A DNA stretch of 16,089 bases from Nitrosopumilales archaeon (lineage in GTDB: Archaea; Thermoproteota; Nitrososphaeria; Nitrososphaerales; Nitrososphaeraceae): positions 1 to 16,089 of the forward strand of contig WJXE01000016.1 of the NCBI GenBank assembly GCA_009665115.1. Reading direction: 5' to 3'. Positions 7,594 through 15,732 of this stretch are shown in pieces. Every line of letters starts with the position of its first letter. Within the stretch, counting starts at the first letter, position 1. The notes under the pieces are model-generated. The model was not told where the DNA came from, did no database searches, and saw only the letters and a list, made by a program, of their open reading frames with translations. The position numbers and the translations under genes were made by a program.

Positions 7594-8763
7594 TTAAGAG
7601 ATTGGTTTTGAAAGCTTAATGTGAATAGTATCCTCTACGCCATTGAGTTTGAAGTCTCGTATTATCTTTGGGTCATTGCCGACATGTTTAAGGTAGGTCG
7701 CAAGAAGCAATACCCAACGTGATACGGATTCGCTTCCAACCTTTGATCGGATACTCAGTGTATTATTAATTTTGTCGTGAGTCAAACCGCCGGAACAACT
7801 GATACGTAAGGCGCAGTCAATGATGGTAAGCATTTCATCGATACCCGTATCAAATATGTCTATTCCTAATTTCTGCGCAGACTTGATTAAAGCGGAGGTA
7901 GGTTCATCCCAATTTTTAGAGATCTGTCCAAAGATATTTGCATTTTCGAGGATCTTGACTAACCTGTTTGCTTTCATAACGATGTTTGGTCGGATATTTA
8001 CAATTTGCCTGACTTCGAGCGCATTGTTCCACTCTGTCTCAAAACTTCTCAATTGTGACAAGCCGAATATGTCAATAGATACAAAAAGGGCAGCTTTTCC
8101 GTTACTGCTATCAACTGCAACCATATTATTAGAGTCGATAATTATCATATTAGAAGTCACATTTCCAATTTTCAGATCAATATCTTCCGGAAGTGATGGC
8201 AGATTCTCATTCCCGATACATTGATTTGCTAATAACAGCCGAATGTTGACGCCATTAGTGATAGCTTTGATCATGGCTAATTTACACTGTATTATCAGTT
8301 GTATTCCCCAGCTATCCAAAATAGCATAAACAGAGGACTTCGAATTGGCAATTAGGCTCTTCATTTTCTCTAATGTGGAATTGGGATCTAGGATGTAATA
8401 CCTCCTTTCCTCGGAAGCCTTAGGTCTTTGCTCTTCAGTGATTCTTTGAAGTCTATCCACTATCTTTTTCATATTCTTTGACCTGCGTTCGTAGAGCTTT
8501 ACTATTTCTCTAAACGCCTCTTCAGGAGGAATGGCACTGCAAATTAAGGGCTTCGATTGAGAGACTATTGATAATCTTTTTTTTTCCAATTTCTTCAGAG
8601 TAGAGTACACTTTTGTACGAGGTAGGTTTGCGTAGTATGATATTTCACTGGCTGCGAGCGAGCCTTTACGAATCATGGTGAGATACGCTCCTGCTTCATA
8701 CCTTGATAAGCCTAATTCTTCTAAGCTACCAACTAGGTCGTTAGCGTTATGTCCTCTGTGCAT
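7594..8763 (-). CDS. TrmB-family transcriptional regulator
   Basis: The N-terminal winged helix (residues 8-75: LGLSRYEAGAYLTMIRKG, recognition helix PRTKVYSTLKKLEKK) is the TrmB type. A helical dimer linker follows (80-115), then an alpha/beta domain at about 120-250 like the phospholipase-D-derived TrmB sensor fold (strands SVYAILD, NIRLLLAN, NMIIID, AALFVSI), and an extra helical domain at 260-389. TrmB proteins usually sense sugars or other metabolites and bind inverted repeats near promoters. The ligand here cannot be told. ATG 8763 is the first Met. The gene is divergent from the ESCRT-III-like gene across 93 bases, so it may control that gene as well as itself. It converges on nob1 with 83 bases between them. 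Confidence 0.85.
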   Translation of the reverse strand: MHRGHNANDLVGSLEELGLSRYEAGAYLTMIRKGSLAASEISYYANLPRTKVYSTLKKLEKKRLSIVSQSKPLICSAIPPEEAFREIVKLYERRSKNMKKIVDRLQRITEEQRPKASEERRYYILDPNSTLEKMKSLIANSKSSVYAILDSWGIQLIIQCKLAMIKAITNGVNIRLLLANQCIGNENLPSLPEDIDLKIGNVTSNMIIIDSNNMVAVDSSNGKAALFVSIDIFGLSQLRSFETEWNNALEVRQIVNIRPNIVMKANRLVKILENANIFGQISKNWDEPTSALIKSAQKLGIDIFDTGIDEMLTIIDCALRISCSGGLTHDKINNTLSIRSKVGSESVSRWVLLLATYLKHVGNDPKIIRDFKLNGVEDTIHIKLSKPIS

Positions 8764-8856
8764 AAAAACTATTCAGAAAATTGTGACTTCGACTGAAGGT
8801 AAAGATAATAGTTAAATTCATTGCATCAAAGTTAAAAAAAATACTGAGCTGTTACC
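8764..8856. promoter_or_regulatory. Divergent promoter region (TrmB / ESCRT-III-like)
   Basis: A/T-rich spacer between two divergent genes. On the plus strand AGTTAAAAAAAATAC (8830-8844) can serve as a TATA box just before TTG 8857. On the minus strand the complement of TAGTTAAATT (8810-8819) could serve the TrmB gene with a leader of about 20 bases. No perfect long inverted repeat stands out as an operator. Confidence 0.4.
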
Positions 8857-9552
8857 TTGTGCGATAGTAACCGTAGTTACGAATTTATTCATTACATAGA
8901 TGGTATTAATGATGGTATCCGGTTTGACATAGATACACGAATGGAATCCAGGTCCAGATGGGTAACGTCGGAATTTAGGTCAGCAGACGATGGCAAGTAC
9001 AATTCTATGAAATATGACGTGTCTTTACAACCAAGAATTGATGCAATTCTAAACCATATTACCGAGCTTGAACGAATAATGTGTCAATCAATATCAAAAA
9101 ATGGCGACATCAGTCGGAATAAGGATCCGCATCAAGTCAAAAATCATACTATTCATTATTCTGATATGTCCACGTCGGAATACCTGTCGACACGAAAACT
9201 GAACCAGGTCATTCAAGTGTCAAAAATATTACTCGAGAGGTTGGCATATCAATTGAGGAACGTTTCAAATCTCAGCGATATAGTAATCATATTAAGCCCT
9301 GCTGTGGGAATACTTAAGAATATTCGCTCATCCTTGATTCCATGCATACCTGATTCTCGTCAAGAATTGTGTTATATTTGTGAACTGTTGGAAGTTGTCC
9401 TGGTAGATGCTGCCCAATTGGGTGGATACACAATAAACTTTCAAACAGCAAATGAAAGTGCTTTGCACTTGATAAGTGAGGCATCCTTGAATAAAGGAGG
9501 AGAATTAACAAAAGAACTTTCAGAGTTACGCGGCGCACTACGAAATGACTAA
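8857..9552 (+). CDS. Divergent ESCRT-III (CdvB/Snf7)-like protein
   Basis: Probably a filament-forming protein of archaeal membrane remodelling and division. The C-terminal half matches thaumarchaeal CdvB as I remember it: a helix with ILLERLAYQLRNVSNLSDI (125-143), then ILSPAVGILKNIRSSL (145-160), IPDSRQELCYICELLEVVLVDA at 164-185, and QLGGYTINFQTANESALHLI (187-206). Q58-PRI (LQPRI) followed by a helix resembles the start of the first core helix. The stretch 75-110 is polar, poorly helical and unlike CdvB, so the helical hairpin is shortened or altered. The protein ends soon after the core, with no winged helix and no evident proline-rich MIT-binding tail. TTG 8857 fits the TATA box. ATG 8941 (203 residues, starting MESRSRW) is an attractive alternative because CdvB proteins often carry RW near the N-terminus. 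It is followed by cdvC after 185 bases. Confidence 0.7.
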   Translation: MCDSNRSYEFIHYIDGINDGIRFDIDTRMESRSRWVTSEFRSADDGKYNSMKYDVSLQPRIDAILNHITELERIMCQSISKNGDISRNKDPHQVKNHTIHYSDMSTSEYLSTRKLNQVIQVSKILLERLAYQLRNVSNLSDIVIILSPAVGILKNIRSSLIPCIPDSRQELCYICELLEVVLVDAAQLGGYTINFQTANESALHLISEASLNKGGELTKELSELRGALRND

Positions 9553-9565
9553 ATTCGTAGAGCGC
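9533..9565. other. Hairpin over the stop codon of the ESCRT-III-like gene
   Basis: GCGC-A-CTACGAA (9533-9544) pairs with TTCGTAG-A-GCGC (9554-9565), a 12-bp stem with one A/A mismatch and a 9-base loop that contains the stop codon TAA (9550-9552). No T-run follows, so it is not a standard archaeal terminator. It may protect or process the 3' end of the message or bind a protein. Confidence 0.6.
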
Positions 9566-9703
9566 TGCGCACATGTTGCTCACTACACCTACATTTACCA
9601 TTCTTTGACCTGAAATCAACTCTACCCCTGACGTAGTATCTTGTGCAAATTATTTTGTTTCTTACGCAACATACATTTACATCATAGTAATTCAAACGTT
9701 GTG

Positions 9704-9720
9704 TTAATTATTATTTTATT
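9704..9720 (+). promoter_or_regulatory. TATA box of cdvC
   Basis: TTAATTATTATTTTATT, centred 23-29 bases before the cdvC ATG at 9738. It gives cdvC its own promoter and probably a leaderless message, although it lies on the same strand as the ESCRT-III-like gene. Confidence 0.5.
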
Positions 9721-9737
9721 AGCGGTAATCAATCATT

Positions 9738-10964
9738 ATGAGTCTGGCTCCCCAAGAATTAGAGAATAGCGCAAGCAAATATGCCGCAGAAGCAATTCGA
9801 TTAGATTCACAAGGCTCGCGAGGAATGGCCATACAGTCATATCAGCGGGCAATAGAATCTCTTGTAAAACTAGTACAGGTCTATCCAGAATACAAATTAA
9901 ATAAAATCTATGTCGAGAGAGCTGGCGCATATCAAAGTAGAATTGAAGCGTTGCGAATGTCACACAAGCTCGATGAAGGCAGCTTGACGAAGCCAGACGA
10001 ACCCACTAAGGAGAACCGGACAATTAATTCAAATCAGTACGCCAAGGGGGCAGGACGCACCAATGCACAGGCCGCTGAACCGTCGGATGGTGCTCTAGAT
10101 GATCTCGTAATGAAGGAAAAACCAACAGTTCACTGGCACGAGGTTATCGGGCAGGAGGATGCGAAACGAGCCATTAGGGAATCTATTGTCTATCCCACAA
10201 AAAGAGCGGATTTGTTCCCTCTAGGATGGCCCAGAGGCATATTGCTTTACGGACCTCCAGGGTGTGGGAAGACCTTAATCGCAGCTGCGGCTGCAGCGGA
10301 GATTGATGGCTACTTTATCAATGTTGACGCAGCTTCGATGATGAGCAAGTGGCTGGGCGAAGCAGAAAAAAACGTCTCGAAATTGTTTGTGATGGCACGT
10401 AAGCTCAACGACCGTGAAAATGTTCCGGTACTCCTTTTTGTAGATGAAATAGACTCTCTACTCGGAACCAGAAACGGCGAAGTCGGTGGCGAAGTTAGGC
10501 TAAAGAATCAATTCCTTACCGAAATGGACGGAATAAATAGCAAATCAAAAGAGCTACTCCTCTACGTCATAGGTGCAACTAACAAACCATGGAGTTTAGA
10601 AGCAGGATTCCTTAGGCGATTCCAAAAAAGGATCTACGTAACGCTCCCAGACCATAGTTCGAGAACTAATTTATTCGTTCAATATACCGCGGCATTGAAA
10701 AAAGACCTCTCGTTGAGACCCGAAGATCTTGCCAAGTTAGGGGAAGGTTATAGTGCAAGTGACATCAAGGACATTTGTCAGTCAGCGCAGCTCAGGGTAG
10801 TTAACGAGCTATTTGAAAGTGGAAAGGCTATGGAGGCAAAGTCAAATCCAAGAGCCATTAACATGACTGATTTCAAAGAAATTTTTAAGATCAGAAAACC
10901 AAGTGTACCTACGGACATGATTAGAGCATACATGAGATGGAGTGACCAGTTTAAAGCACTCTAA
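9738..10964 (+). CDS. cdvC: CdvC / Vps4-like AAA ATPase
   Basis: ATPase that disassembles or remodels ESCRT-III (CdvB) filaments during archaeal cell division. Residues 1-76 form an MIT domain of three helices (ASKYAAEAIRLDSQG, AIQSYQRAIESLVKLV, VERAGAYQSRIEALR). A polar linker spans 77-125. The AAA core has Walker A GPPGCGKT 172-179, pore loop MSKWLGEAE 202-210, Walker B LLFVDEID 232-239, sensor 1 N282 (GATN), arginine fingers R293/R294 and GYSASDI 337-343, then the Vps4-type C-terminal helices. Length (408) and layout match archaeal CdvC. All catalytic residues are present. ATG 9738 sits behind a TATA box at leaderless spacing. The gene follows an ESCRT-III-like gene and ends against ppa with 37 bases between stops. 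Confidence 0.95.
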   Translation: MSLAPQELENSASKYAAEAIRLDSQGSRGMAIQSYQRAIESLVKLVQVYPEYKLNKIYVERAGAYQSRIEALRMSHKLDEGSLTKPDEPTKENRTINSNQYAKGAGRTNAQAAEPSDGALDDLVMKEKPTVHWHEVIGQEDAKRAIRESIVYPTKRADLFPLGWPRGILLYGPPGCGKTLIAAAAAAEIDGYFINVDAASMMSKWLGEAEKNVSKLFVMARKLNDRENVPVLLFVDEIDSLLGTRNGEVGGEVRLKNQFLTEMDGINSKSKELLLYVIGATNKPWSLEAGFLRRFQKRIYVTLPDHSSRTNLFVQYTAALKKDLSLRPEDLAKLGEGYSASDIKDICQSAQLRVVNELFESGKAMEAKSNPRAINMTDFKEIFKIRKPSVPTDMIRAYMRWSDQFKAL

Positions 10965-11001
10965 AAGTTAAAATGAAATATGACTTTTTTCTCTTAGAGC
11001 G
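10965..11001. terminator. Bidirectional terminator between cdvC and ppa
   Basis: The 37-base spacer between convergent stops has TTTTTT (10985-10990) followed by CTCTT on the plus strand, 20 bases after cdvC. On the minus strand the complement of AAAAGTTAAAA (10963-10973) gives TTTTAACTTTT just after ppa. Both fit archaeal U-run termination. Confidence 0.55.
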
Positions 11002-11550
11002 TTAGACTACCAGATCTGGGCTTTTGAATTTGTTGATTGCTTCGGAAATCTGCTTCTTTGCGATTTCTCTGCCTTTCCATCCTATAATCTTAACATATTT
11101 TCCCTGTTCTAACTCTTTGTAATGTTCAAAAAAATGGGTAATCTGATTACGCAAATACTCAGGGATGTCGTCGACTTCCTTAATGGTTGAAAAGCTCGGG
11201 TCTATCTTGTTTAACGGAGCCGCTACGATTTTTGAATCATGACCTTTCTCATCCTCAGTCAAGAGTACCCCTACTGGGCGAGCTCTTATAACAGCCATGG
11301 GTATTATAGGATCGTTACCGAGTACGAGTACGTCAACTGGGTCTCCGTCTTCTTCCTTCGTCTTAGGAATGGAACCATAGTTACAAGGATAGTACATTGC
11401 ACTGAGCAAGATTCTGTCCACGAAGATTAACCCGTTCGTGGTGTCTAATTCATACTTTATGCTGCTGCCTTTTGGGATCTCTATTATTACGTTGATTTCC
11501 TCAGGCGCGTTTTCACCAGCATTCACGGTATCATTATGCGTCAAAATCAA
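11002..11550 (-). CDS. ppa: Soluble inorganic pyrophosphatase (family I)
   Basis: Hydrolyses pyrophosphate to two phosphates in the cytosol, pulling forward tRNA charging, nucleic acid and lipid synthesis. Family I signatures: E24-IPKGS, K33-Y34-E near the active site, Y54 and Y58, metal-binding DGDPVD 68-73 (D68, D70, D73), and the pair D100/D105 matching D97/D102 of the E. coli enzyme. At 182 residues it is the usual prokaryotic hexamer type. The start is TTG at 11548-11550, chosen because the TATA box GAATATATTC (11571-11580) is centred about 26 bases before it, giving a leaderless message. A second TTG two codons on is possible. It is divergent from ileS and convergent with cdvC. Confidence 0.95.
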   Translation of the reverse strand: MILTHNDTVNAGENAPEEINVIIEIPKGSSIKYELDTTNGLIFVDRILLSAMYYPCNYGSIPKTKEEDGDPVDVLVLGNDPIIPMAVIRARPVGVLLTEDEKGHDSKIVAAPLNKIDPSFSTIKEVDDIPEYLRNQITHFFEHYKELEQGKYVKIIGWKGREIAKKQISEAINKFKSPDLVV

Positions 11551-11570
11551 TATTTACCGCTCTTCAGAGA

Positions 11571-11580
11571 GAATATATTC
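11571..11580 (-). promoter_or_regulatory. TATA box of ppa (palindromic)
   Basis: GAATATATTC, centred about 26 bases before the ppa TTG start. The site is a perfect palindrome, so it could also be read towards ileS, for which ATTTTAAAC (11589-11597) is another candidate. Confidence 0.5.
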
Positions 11581-11634
11581 TTATTGCATTTTAAACAAAA
11601 AACATAAACACGAGTCAAGAGGAGATTGCCACTC

Positions 11635-14600
11635 GTGCAGATGGAACTAGCAGGCAAATACGATGCAAAGGCTATCGAAACTGAGATTCGCCATTATCTC
11701 CACAATATCGACTTAAGATCTCTTTTGGAAAACGAATTGCGGGATAGTAAACAGCTGGTTGCTTTTATTGAGGGTCCTCCCACAATGAACGGCGAACCGC
11801 ACGCCGGGCACCTAAGGGGGCGCATAATTAAGGATCTGTGGTACCGGTTTAGATCACTTCAGAAGAAGAAGGTTCTGTTCAGAGCAGGTTGGGACACGCA
11901 GGGTTTACCGGTCGAATTGCAGGCTGAAAAGGAATTAGGCTTGACTGGAAATAAGATGGAAAATGTAAGCAAAGTAGGACTAGAAAAAATTGTAGAGGCC
12001 TGTAAGAAAGTGATTCACAGGTACAATGAAAGTTGGATTACCGCTGATAAGTTATTGGGCATGTCTTTCAACTATGAAAAAGCTTACTGGACGTTCCGCG
12101 ATGAGTACATTGAGAGAGAATGGAAATATCTAAAAAAAGCATGGGAAACCGGAATATTGACAGAATGGTTTAGGGTAGTGGCATATTGTCCAGGATGTCA
12201 GACGTCCCTCAGCAATGCTGAAGTGAATCAAGGATACGAGAATGTTGAAGATCCTTCGTTGTATTATAAAGTCAAATTATCCGATCAGGATGTTTATTTA
12301 GTTGTATGGACTACTATGCCATTTACACTTGTAACGGATGAAATGGTTGGCGTTAACCCAAATGCAGCGTATGTCTACGTCAATGTAAATGGCGAGGTGT
12401 GGATAATAGCCGAAAACAGGCTGCAAGATTTAATGAGCGAATTACGGGTGACAGACTATAAAGTGGAAAGAACTGTTTTAGGCAAACAGCTTAACGGAAG
12501 TCATTATGTTCATCCGATATTAGGACTGATCCCAAAGTTAGAGCAGCTCGCTGCGGCAGGATCTATACACTTTATAGTAGCGGAGGAATTTGTGGATATT
12601 TCTACTGGAAGTGGGATAGTACATCTGTCTCCAGCTAACGGCGAGAAAGATTTTGAAATTGCTGCAAAAAGGAATCTGCCAATTTTTGTACCGATAGACG
12701 ATAGAGTAAATTTTACCTCAGAAGCTGGAGCCTTCGCGAATACGTTCGTAAGGGACGCAGATTTAAGAGTCGTGGAAGCATTGAAGACATCGCATGCTCT
12801 ACTCAAGATCGGAAAGATCAAGCACCAGTATCCCACATGTTGGCGGTCCCAACATAAACTAGTCTGGCTTGCAAGACGCGAGTACTTCTATATCATAGAT
12901 AAGCTAGGAGAGATGCCGACCGAAGCTGCAAATGGAGTTGACTATTTTTTTGAAGCTCCAAAAAATAGATTTCTGGAAATTATCAAAGAGAAAGTTCCGT
13001 GGTGCATCACAAGGGAGCGTATATGGGGGACGCCGCTGCCTATATGGACGTGCAACAAATGTCAACACAAAGATGCCATGTTTTCGAGAGAGGAAATCTT
13101 GAAGAAATCGATCTCTTTACCAGATGGTCCTGGCTTCGAGCTACATCGACCACAGATAGATAGGATCGAAATAAAATGTGAAAAATGTGGTTCTAACATG
13201 CGAAGGGAACTCTTCGTCTTGGATACTTGGCATAACAGCGGGGCGGCTCCCTACGCTTCACTTAGCGATAACGAGTACAAAAATCTGATTCCTGCTGTAT
13301 TTATGACTGAGGGAATAGATCAAACACGAGGATGGGCTTATACTCTTTTAATCGAGAACGTGCTTTTGAATCAAGGCGCAGTCTCCCCATTCTGTTCATT
13401 TCTTTTCCAAGGACACGTACTTGACGAAAGAGGTAACAAAATGAGTAAAAGCATCGGTAACGTTATAGATGCCCACGATCTACTTGGGGAACATCCTGTT
13501 GATTTAATTCGATTTTATTTTATTTGGAAGTCATCTCCTATTGATTCTCTGAAGTTCAGCCTACAGGAAATGCGAGCAAGGCCTTACCAAATTATAAGCA
13601 CATTGTATTACTTACATGTATACTTTAGACAGAACAGCATATTTGATGGATTTGACCCACGATCACACGATCTAAAGTGGGTGCTAGCTAATGACTTAAT
13701 GTCCATATCTGAAATCTGGCTCGTATCAAAACTCCAAAACCTTGTGAAGCAAGTTTCTCTAGCATTCGAAAGATGTAGATTCAACGAGGGTGCAAAGGCC
13801 ATGGAGGAATTTATAATCAATAGTGTAAGCCAAATGTACATCCCCGTTACTAGAAATAGTATCTGGGATGACAATCCTGAAGGCCTCAATCGAAGATTGG
13901 CCATTTATGCAGTGTTGGCTCACTCTCTCGAACGAATAGACATTATGCTGAACCCGTTAACGCCATTCGTTACAGAATACCTTTACCTATCATGTTTCCC
14001 AAATAAAAAGAGTGTTTTGCTCGAACGTTGGCCCGAATATGACGATAATCTTGTTAATAATATCGTCGAGCAGGCTATAGATAAATGCAAGGAAATTATA
14101 TCGCTCTCAAATGCTGCTCGAATGAAAGCTACTTTAAAGAGGCGTTGGCCTATCAAGGAAGCCCTGATTTGTACATCGGATACTAACTTGTTACAAGCAA
14201 GAGGAATTGCTGAAATATTGATAACTCAGCTGAATGTTGAAAGCTACCGCATTTTTGAGGTTAGAAATGCAACACTTCTGCAAAAAATGCGAAGTCTAAT
14301 CGAGAATGAATTACCCATTGTTCCCACTGTTTTTTTGGTAAAAAAGAATGTAGCATCCAGAGTGAGGTCCGATATCGATAAGGTCAGCCGAGCTCTTGAC
14401 AGAGTTGATAAATTGCAACTGATCAAGTCTCTGGAGACATCGGGCAAATATTCGCTGTCCTATGACAGTAGACAAATAGACCTTTCATCCAACGATTTAG
14501 AGTTCTCATATGCCGTAATGGAAGGTTACGCTATGTCAGAACGAGACAACCTTATGGTGTTCATCGGCACAAGGCGAGATAAAGATTTGATTATAAAGGG

Positions 14601-14853
14601 TATGCTAAGAGATCTCGCAAGAAATTTGCAGCAACTTCGAAAGGAGCGTGGGTACAACCCCACAGAGATAGTTTCAACTGCTTTTGTTGCAAATTTATTT
14701 GAAGAGGAAATATCCTCTTTATATTCAATGAAGGAAGAATTGTTACATCTAGTGCGAGTCAAATCAGTTGTTCTCTCCAAAGCATCCATTGAGAAGGTTA
14801 ATTACAAAACAATCCAGCTTGATGAGAGGGTATTGGAAGTCTCCGTAGAATAG
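11635..14853 (+). CDS. ileS: Isoleucyl-tRNA synthetase
   Basis: Charges tRNA-Ile and edits mischarged valine. Numbered from GTG 11635 (1072 residues): HIGH-type motif HAGH 56-59; C185-PGC-188 and the editing-domain signature WTTMPFTLVTD at about 225-235; a four-Cys zinc site C473-x2-C476 with C515-x2-C518; GIDQTRGW in the catalytic domain; KMSKS 602-606; the helical anticodon-binding domain from about 670; and the long C-terminal part of archaeal/eukaryotic-type IleRS. The start is uncertain. TTG 11626 overlaps the Shine-Dalgarno sequence GAGGAG (11619-11624), GTG 11635 sits 10 bases after it, and ATG 11641 looks best by family N-termini (MELAGKYDAK) but is 16 bases away. All catalytic motifs are intact. 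It is divergent from ppa. Mupirocin sensitivity cannot be judged from this sequence. Confidence 0.96.
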   Translation: MQMELAGKYDAKAIETEIRHYLHNIDLRSLLENELRDSKQLVAFIEGPPTMNGEPHAGHLRGRIIKDLWYRFRSLQKKKVLFRAGWDTQGLPVELQAEKELGLTGNKMENVSKVGLEKIVEACKKVIHRYNESWITADKLLGMSFNYEKAYWTFRDEYIEREWKYLKKAWETGILTEWFRVVAYCPGCQTSLSNAEVNQGYENVEDPSLYYKVKLSDQDVYLVVWTTMPFTLVTDEMVGVNPNAAYVYVNVNGEVWIIAENRLQDLMSELRVTDYKVERTVLGKQLNGSHYVHPILGLIPKLEQLAAAGSIHFIVAEEFVDISTGSGIVHLSPANGEKDFEIAAKRNLPIFVPIDDRVNFTSEAGAFANTFVRDADLRVVEALKTSHALLKIGKIKHQYPTCWRSQHKLVWLARREYFYIIDKLGEMPTEAANGVDYFFEAPKNRFLEIIKEKVPWCITRERIWGTPLPIWTCNKCQHKDAMFSREEILKKSISLPDGPGFELHRPQIDRIEIKCEKCGSNMRRELFVLDTWHNSGAAPYASLSDNEYKNLIPAVFMTEGIDQTRGWAYTLLIENVLLNQGAVSPFCSFLFQGHVLDERGNKMSKSIGNVIDAHDLLGEHPVDLIRFYFIWKSSPIDSLKFSLQEMRARPYQIISTLYYLHVYFRQNSIFDGFDPRSHDLKWVLANDLMSISEIWLVSKLQNLVKQVSLAFERCRFNEGAKAMEEFIINSVSQMYIPVTRNSIWDDNPEGLNRRLAIYAVLAHSLERIDIMLNPLTPFVTEYLYLSCFPNKKSVLLERWPEYDDNLVNNIVEQAIDKCKEIISLSNAARMKATLKRRWPIKEALICTSDTNLLQARGIAEILITQLNVESYRIFEVRNATLLQKMRSLIENELPIVPTVFLVKKNVASRVRSDIDKVSRALDRVDKLQLIKSLETSGKYSLSYDSRQIDLSSNDLEFSYAVMEGYAMSERDNLMVFIGTRRDKDLIIKGMLRDLARNLQQLRKERGYNPTEIVSTAFVANLFEEEISSLYSMKEELLHLVRVKSVVLSKASIEKVNYKTIQLDERVLEVSVE

Positions 14854-15005
14854 AAGAAACTTTTCACTAAAAGGTATGCAATATTATTGCTATAAGCTAA
14901 TATATGCTCGGGCAGACTACGACTAGGTAATAGCTGTATCAAACTTATAATCGGCCGCACAGTAGGCGGAAAGATACCCATTATGTCAATAAATATTCTC
15001 ATATG

Positions 15006-15015
15006 TTTATAAATA
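15006..15015 (+). promoter_or_regulatory. Strong TATA box before the 115-residue protein
   Basis: TTTATAAATA, the best TATA match in the window, centred about 29 bases before TTG 15040. It predicts a start of transcription within a few bases of the start codon. Confidence 0.6.
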
Positions 15016-15039
15016 AAAACGTGGCATCGTATTACCAAG

Positions 15040-15387
15040 TTGACAAATAAACAAGTAACCATCGACGAAAAGCAAGTAACGCTCGACGATTGGGTAATTG
15101 AGAGGTTCAGAGAGAAGCTCAAGAAGGCTTCTGTCATTGCAAACAGATTGGGAAAGCCTATAGTCTTGTACAGAAAAACGCTCGAAGAGTCCGAGGGTGC
15201 CGGTGAAGAAGAAGTAGCCACACTTGTCAACGAAAGGTATGCTCTCGTTCAAGTTTATACACACGGAGGTTTTATTCCCCTGAGCTTTCAACAACAACAT
15301 GTATTCTCCCTAAATGAATTTCCTACGTGGATGATGAAAAGAAGTCGAGAGCTAGTTCTGCAGTGTATTGAGGCAATGGATGATTAG
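15040..15387 (+). CDS. Hypothetical protein, 115 residues
   Basis: I do not recognise this family. The product is small, soluble and mixed alpha/beta: an opening pair of near-repeated strands (KQVTIDE, KQVTLDD), a basic helix (WVIERFREKLKKASVIANRLG), a strand PIVLYRK, an acidic loop rich in Glu (ESEGAGEEE, about 49-57), strands YALVQVYTHGGFIPLSF, and a C-terminal helix ending MDD. It has one Cys, no membrane segment and no metal motif. TTG 15040 is the only plausible start and fits the strong TATA box upstream, which suggests the gene is live and well expressed. It stands alone, 186 bases after ileS, with codon use similar to its neighbours. It could be a lineage-specific thaumarchaeal protein. 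Confidence 0.7.
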   Translation: MTNKQVTIDEKQVTLDDWVIERFREKLKKASVIANRLGKPIVLYRKTLEESEGAGEEEVATLVNERYALVQVYTHGGFIPLSFQQQHVFSLNEFPTWMMKRSRELVLQCIEAMDD

Positions 15388-15732
15388 CCATCAACAGATT
15401 AGATAAATTAAGAAGCAATGTCCAAATTCTTCCGACATTAATGACATTGGTATGAATAGTAATAGGCATTTTAGCGTACATTACACATCTGATATACAGT
15501 CAGTTTTTGATTTAGAGATGCATTAGACAGATCAAGTTATCGTCCTGGAGCAAAGTTAACAAAGCTGTTGACAAGTCATGATAAGTGACACTCGGTATTG
15601 CGCTGAATTTTGATCGTCCTACAAATGGTAGATATCTCATTGTACATTCCATTTATTCAAAGATGGTCGCTCGGGATAGAGGATGAATAAAACGGCTGAG
15701 CGTTTAAAAATTACTCAATAAATAGTGGGCAT

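Noticed and set aside
15400..15720. C/D-box guide RNA (GATGA and CTGA motifs at about 15680-15700)
   Set aside because: The C box lacks its full RUGAUGA consensus and the boxes are too close together for a guide region. It is not supportable.
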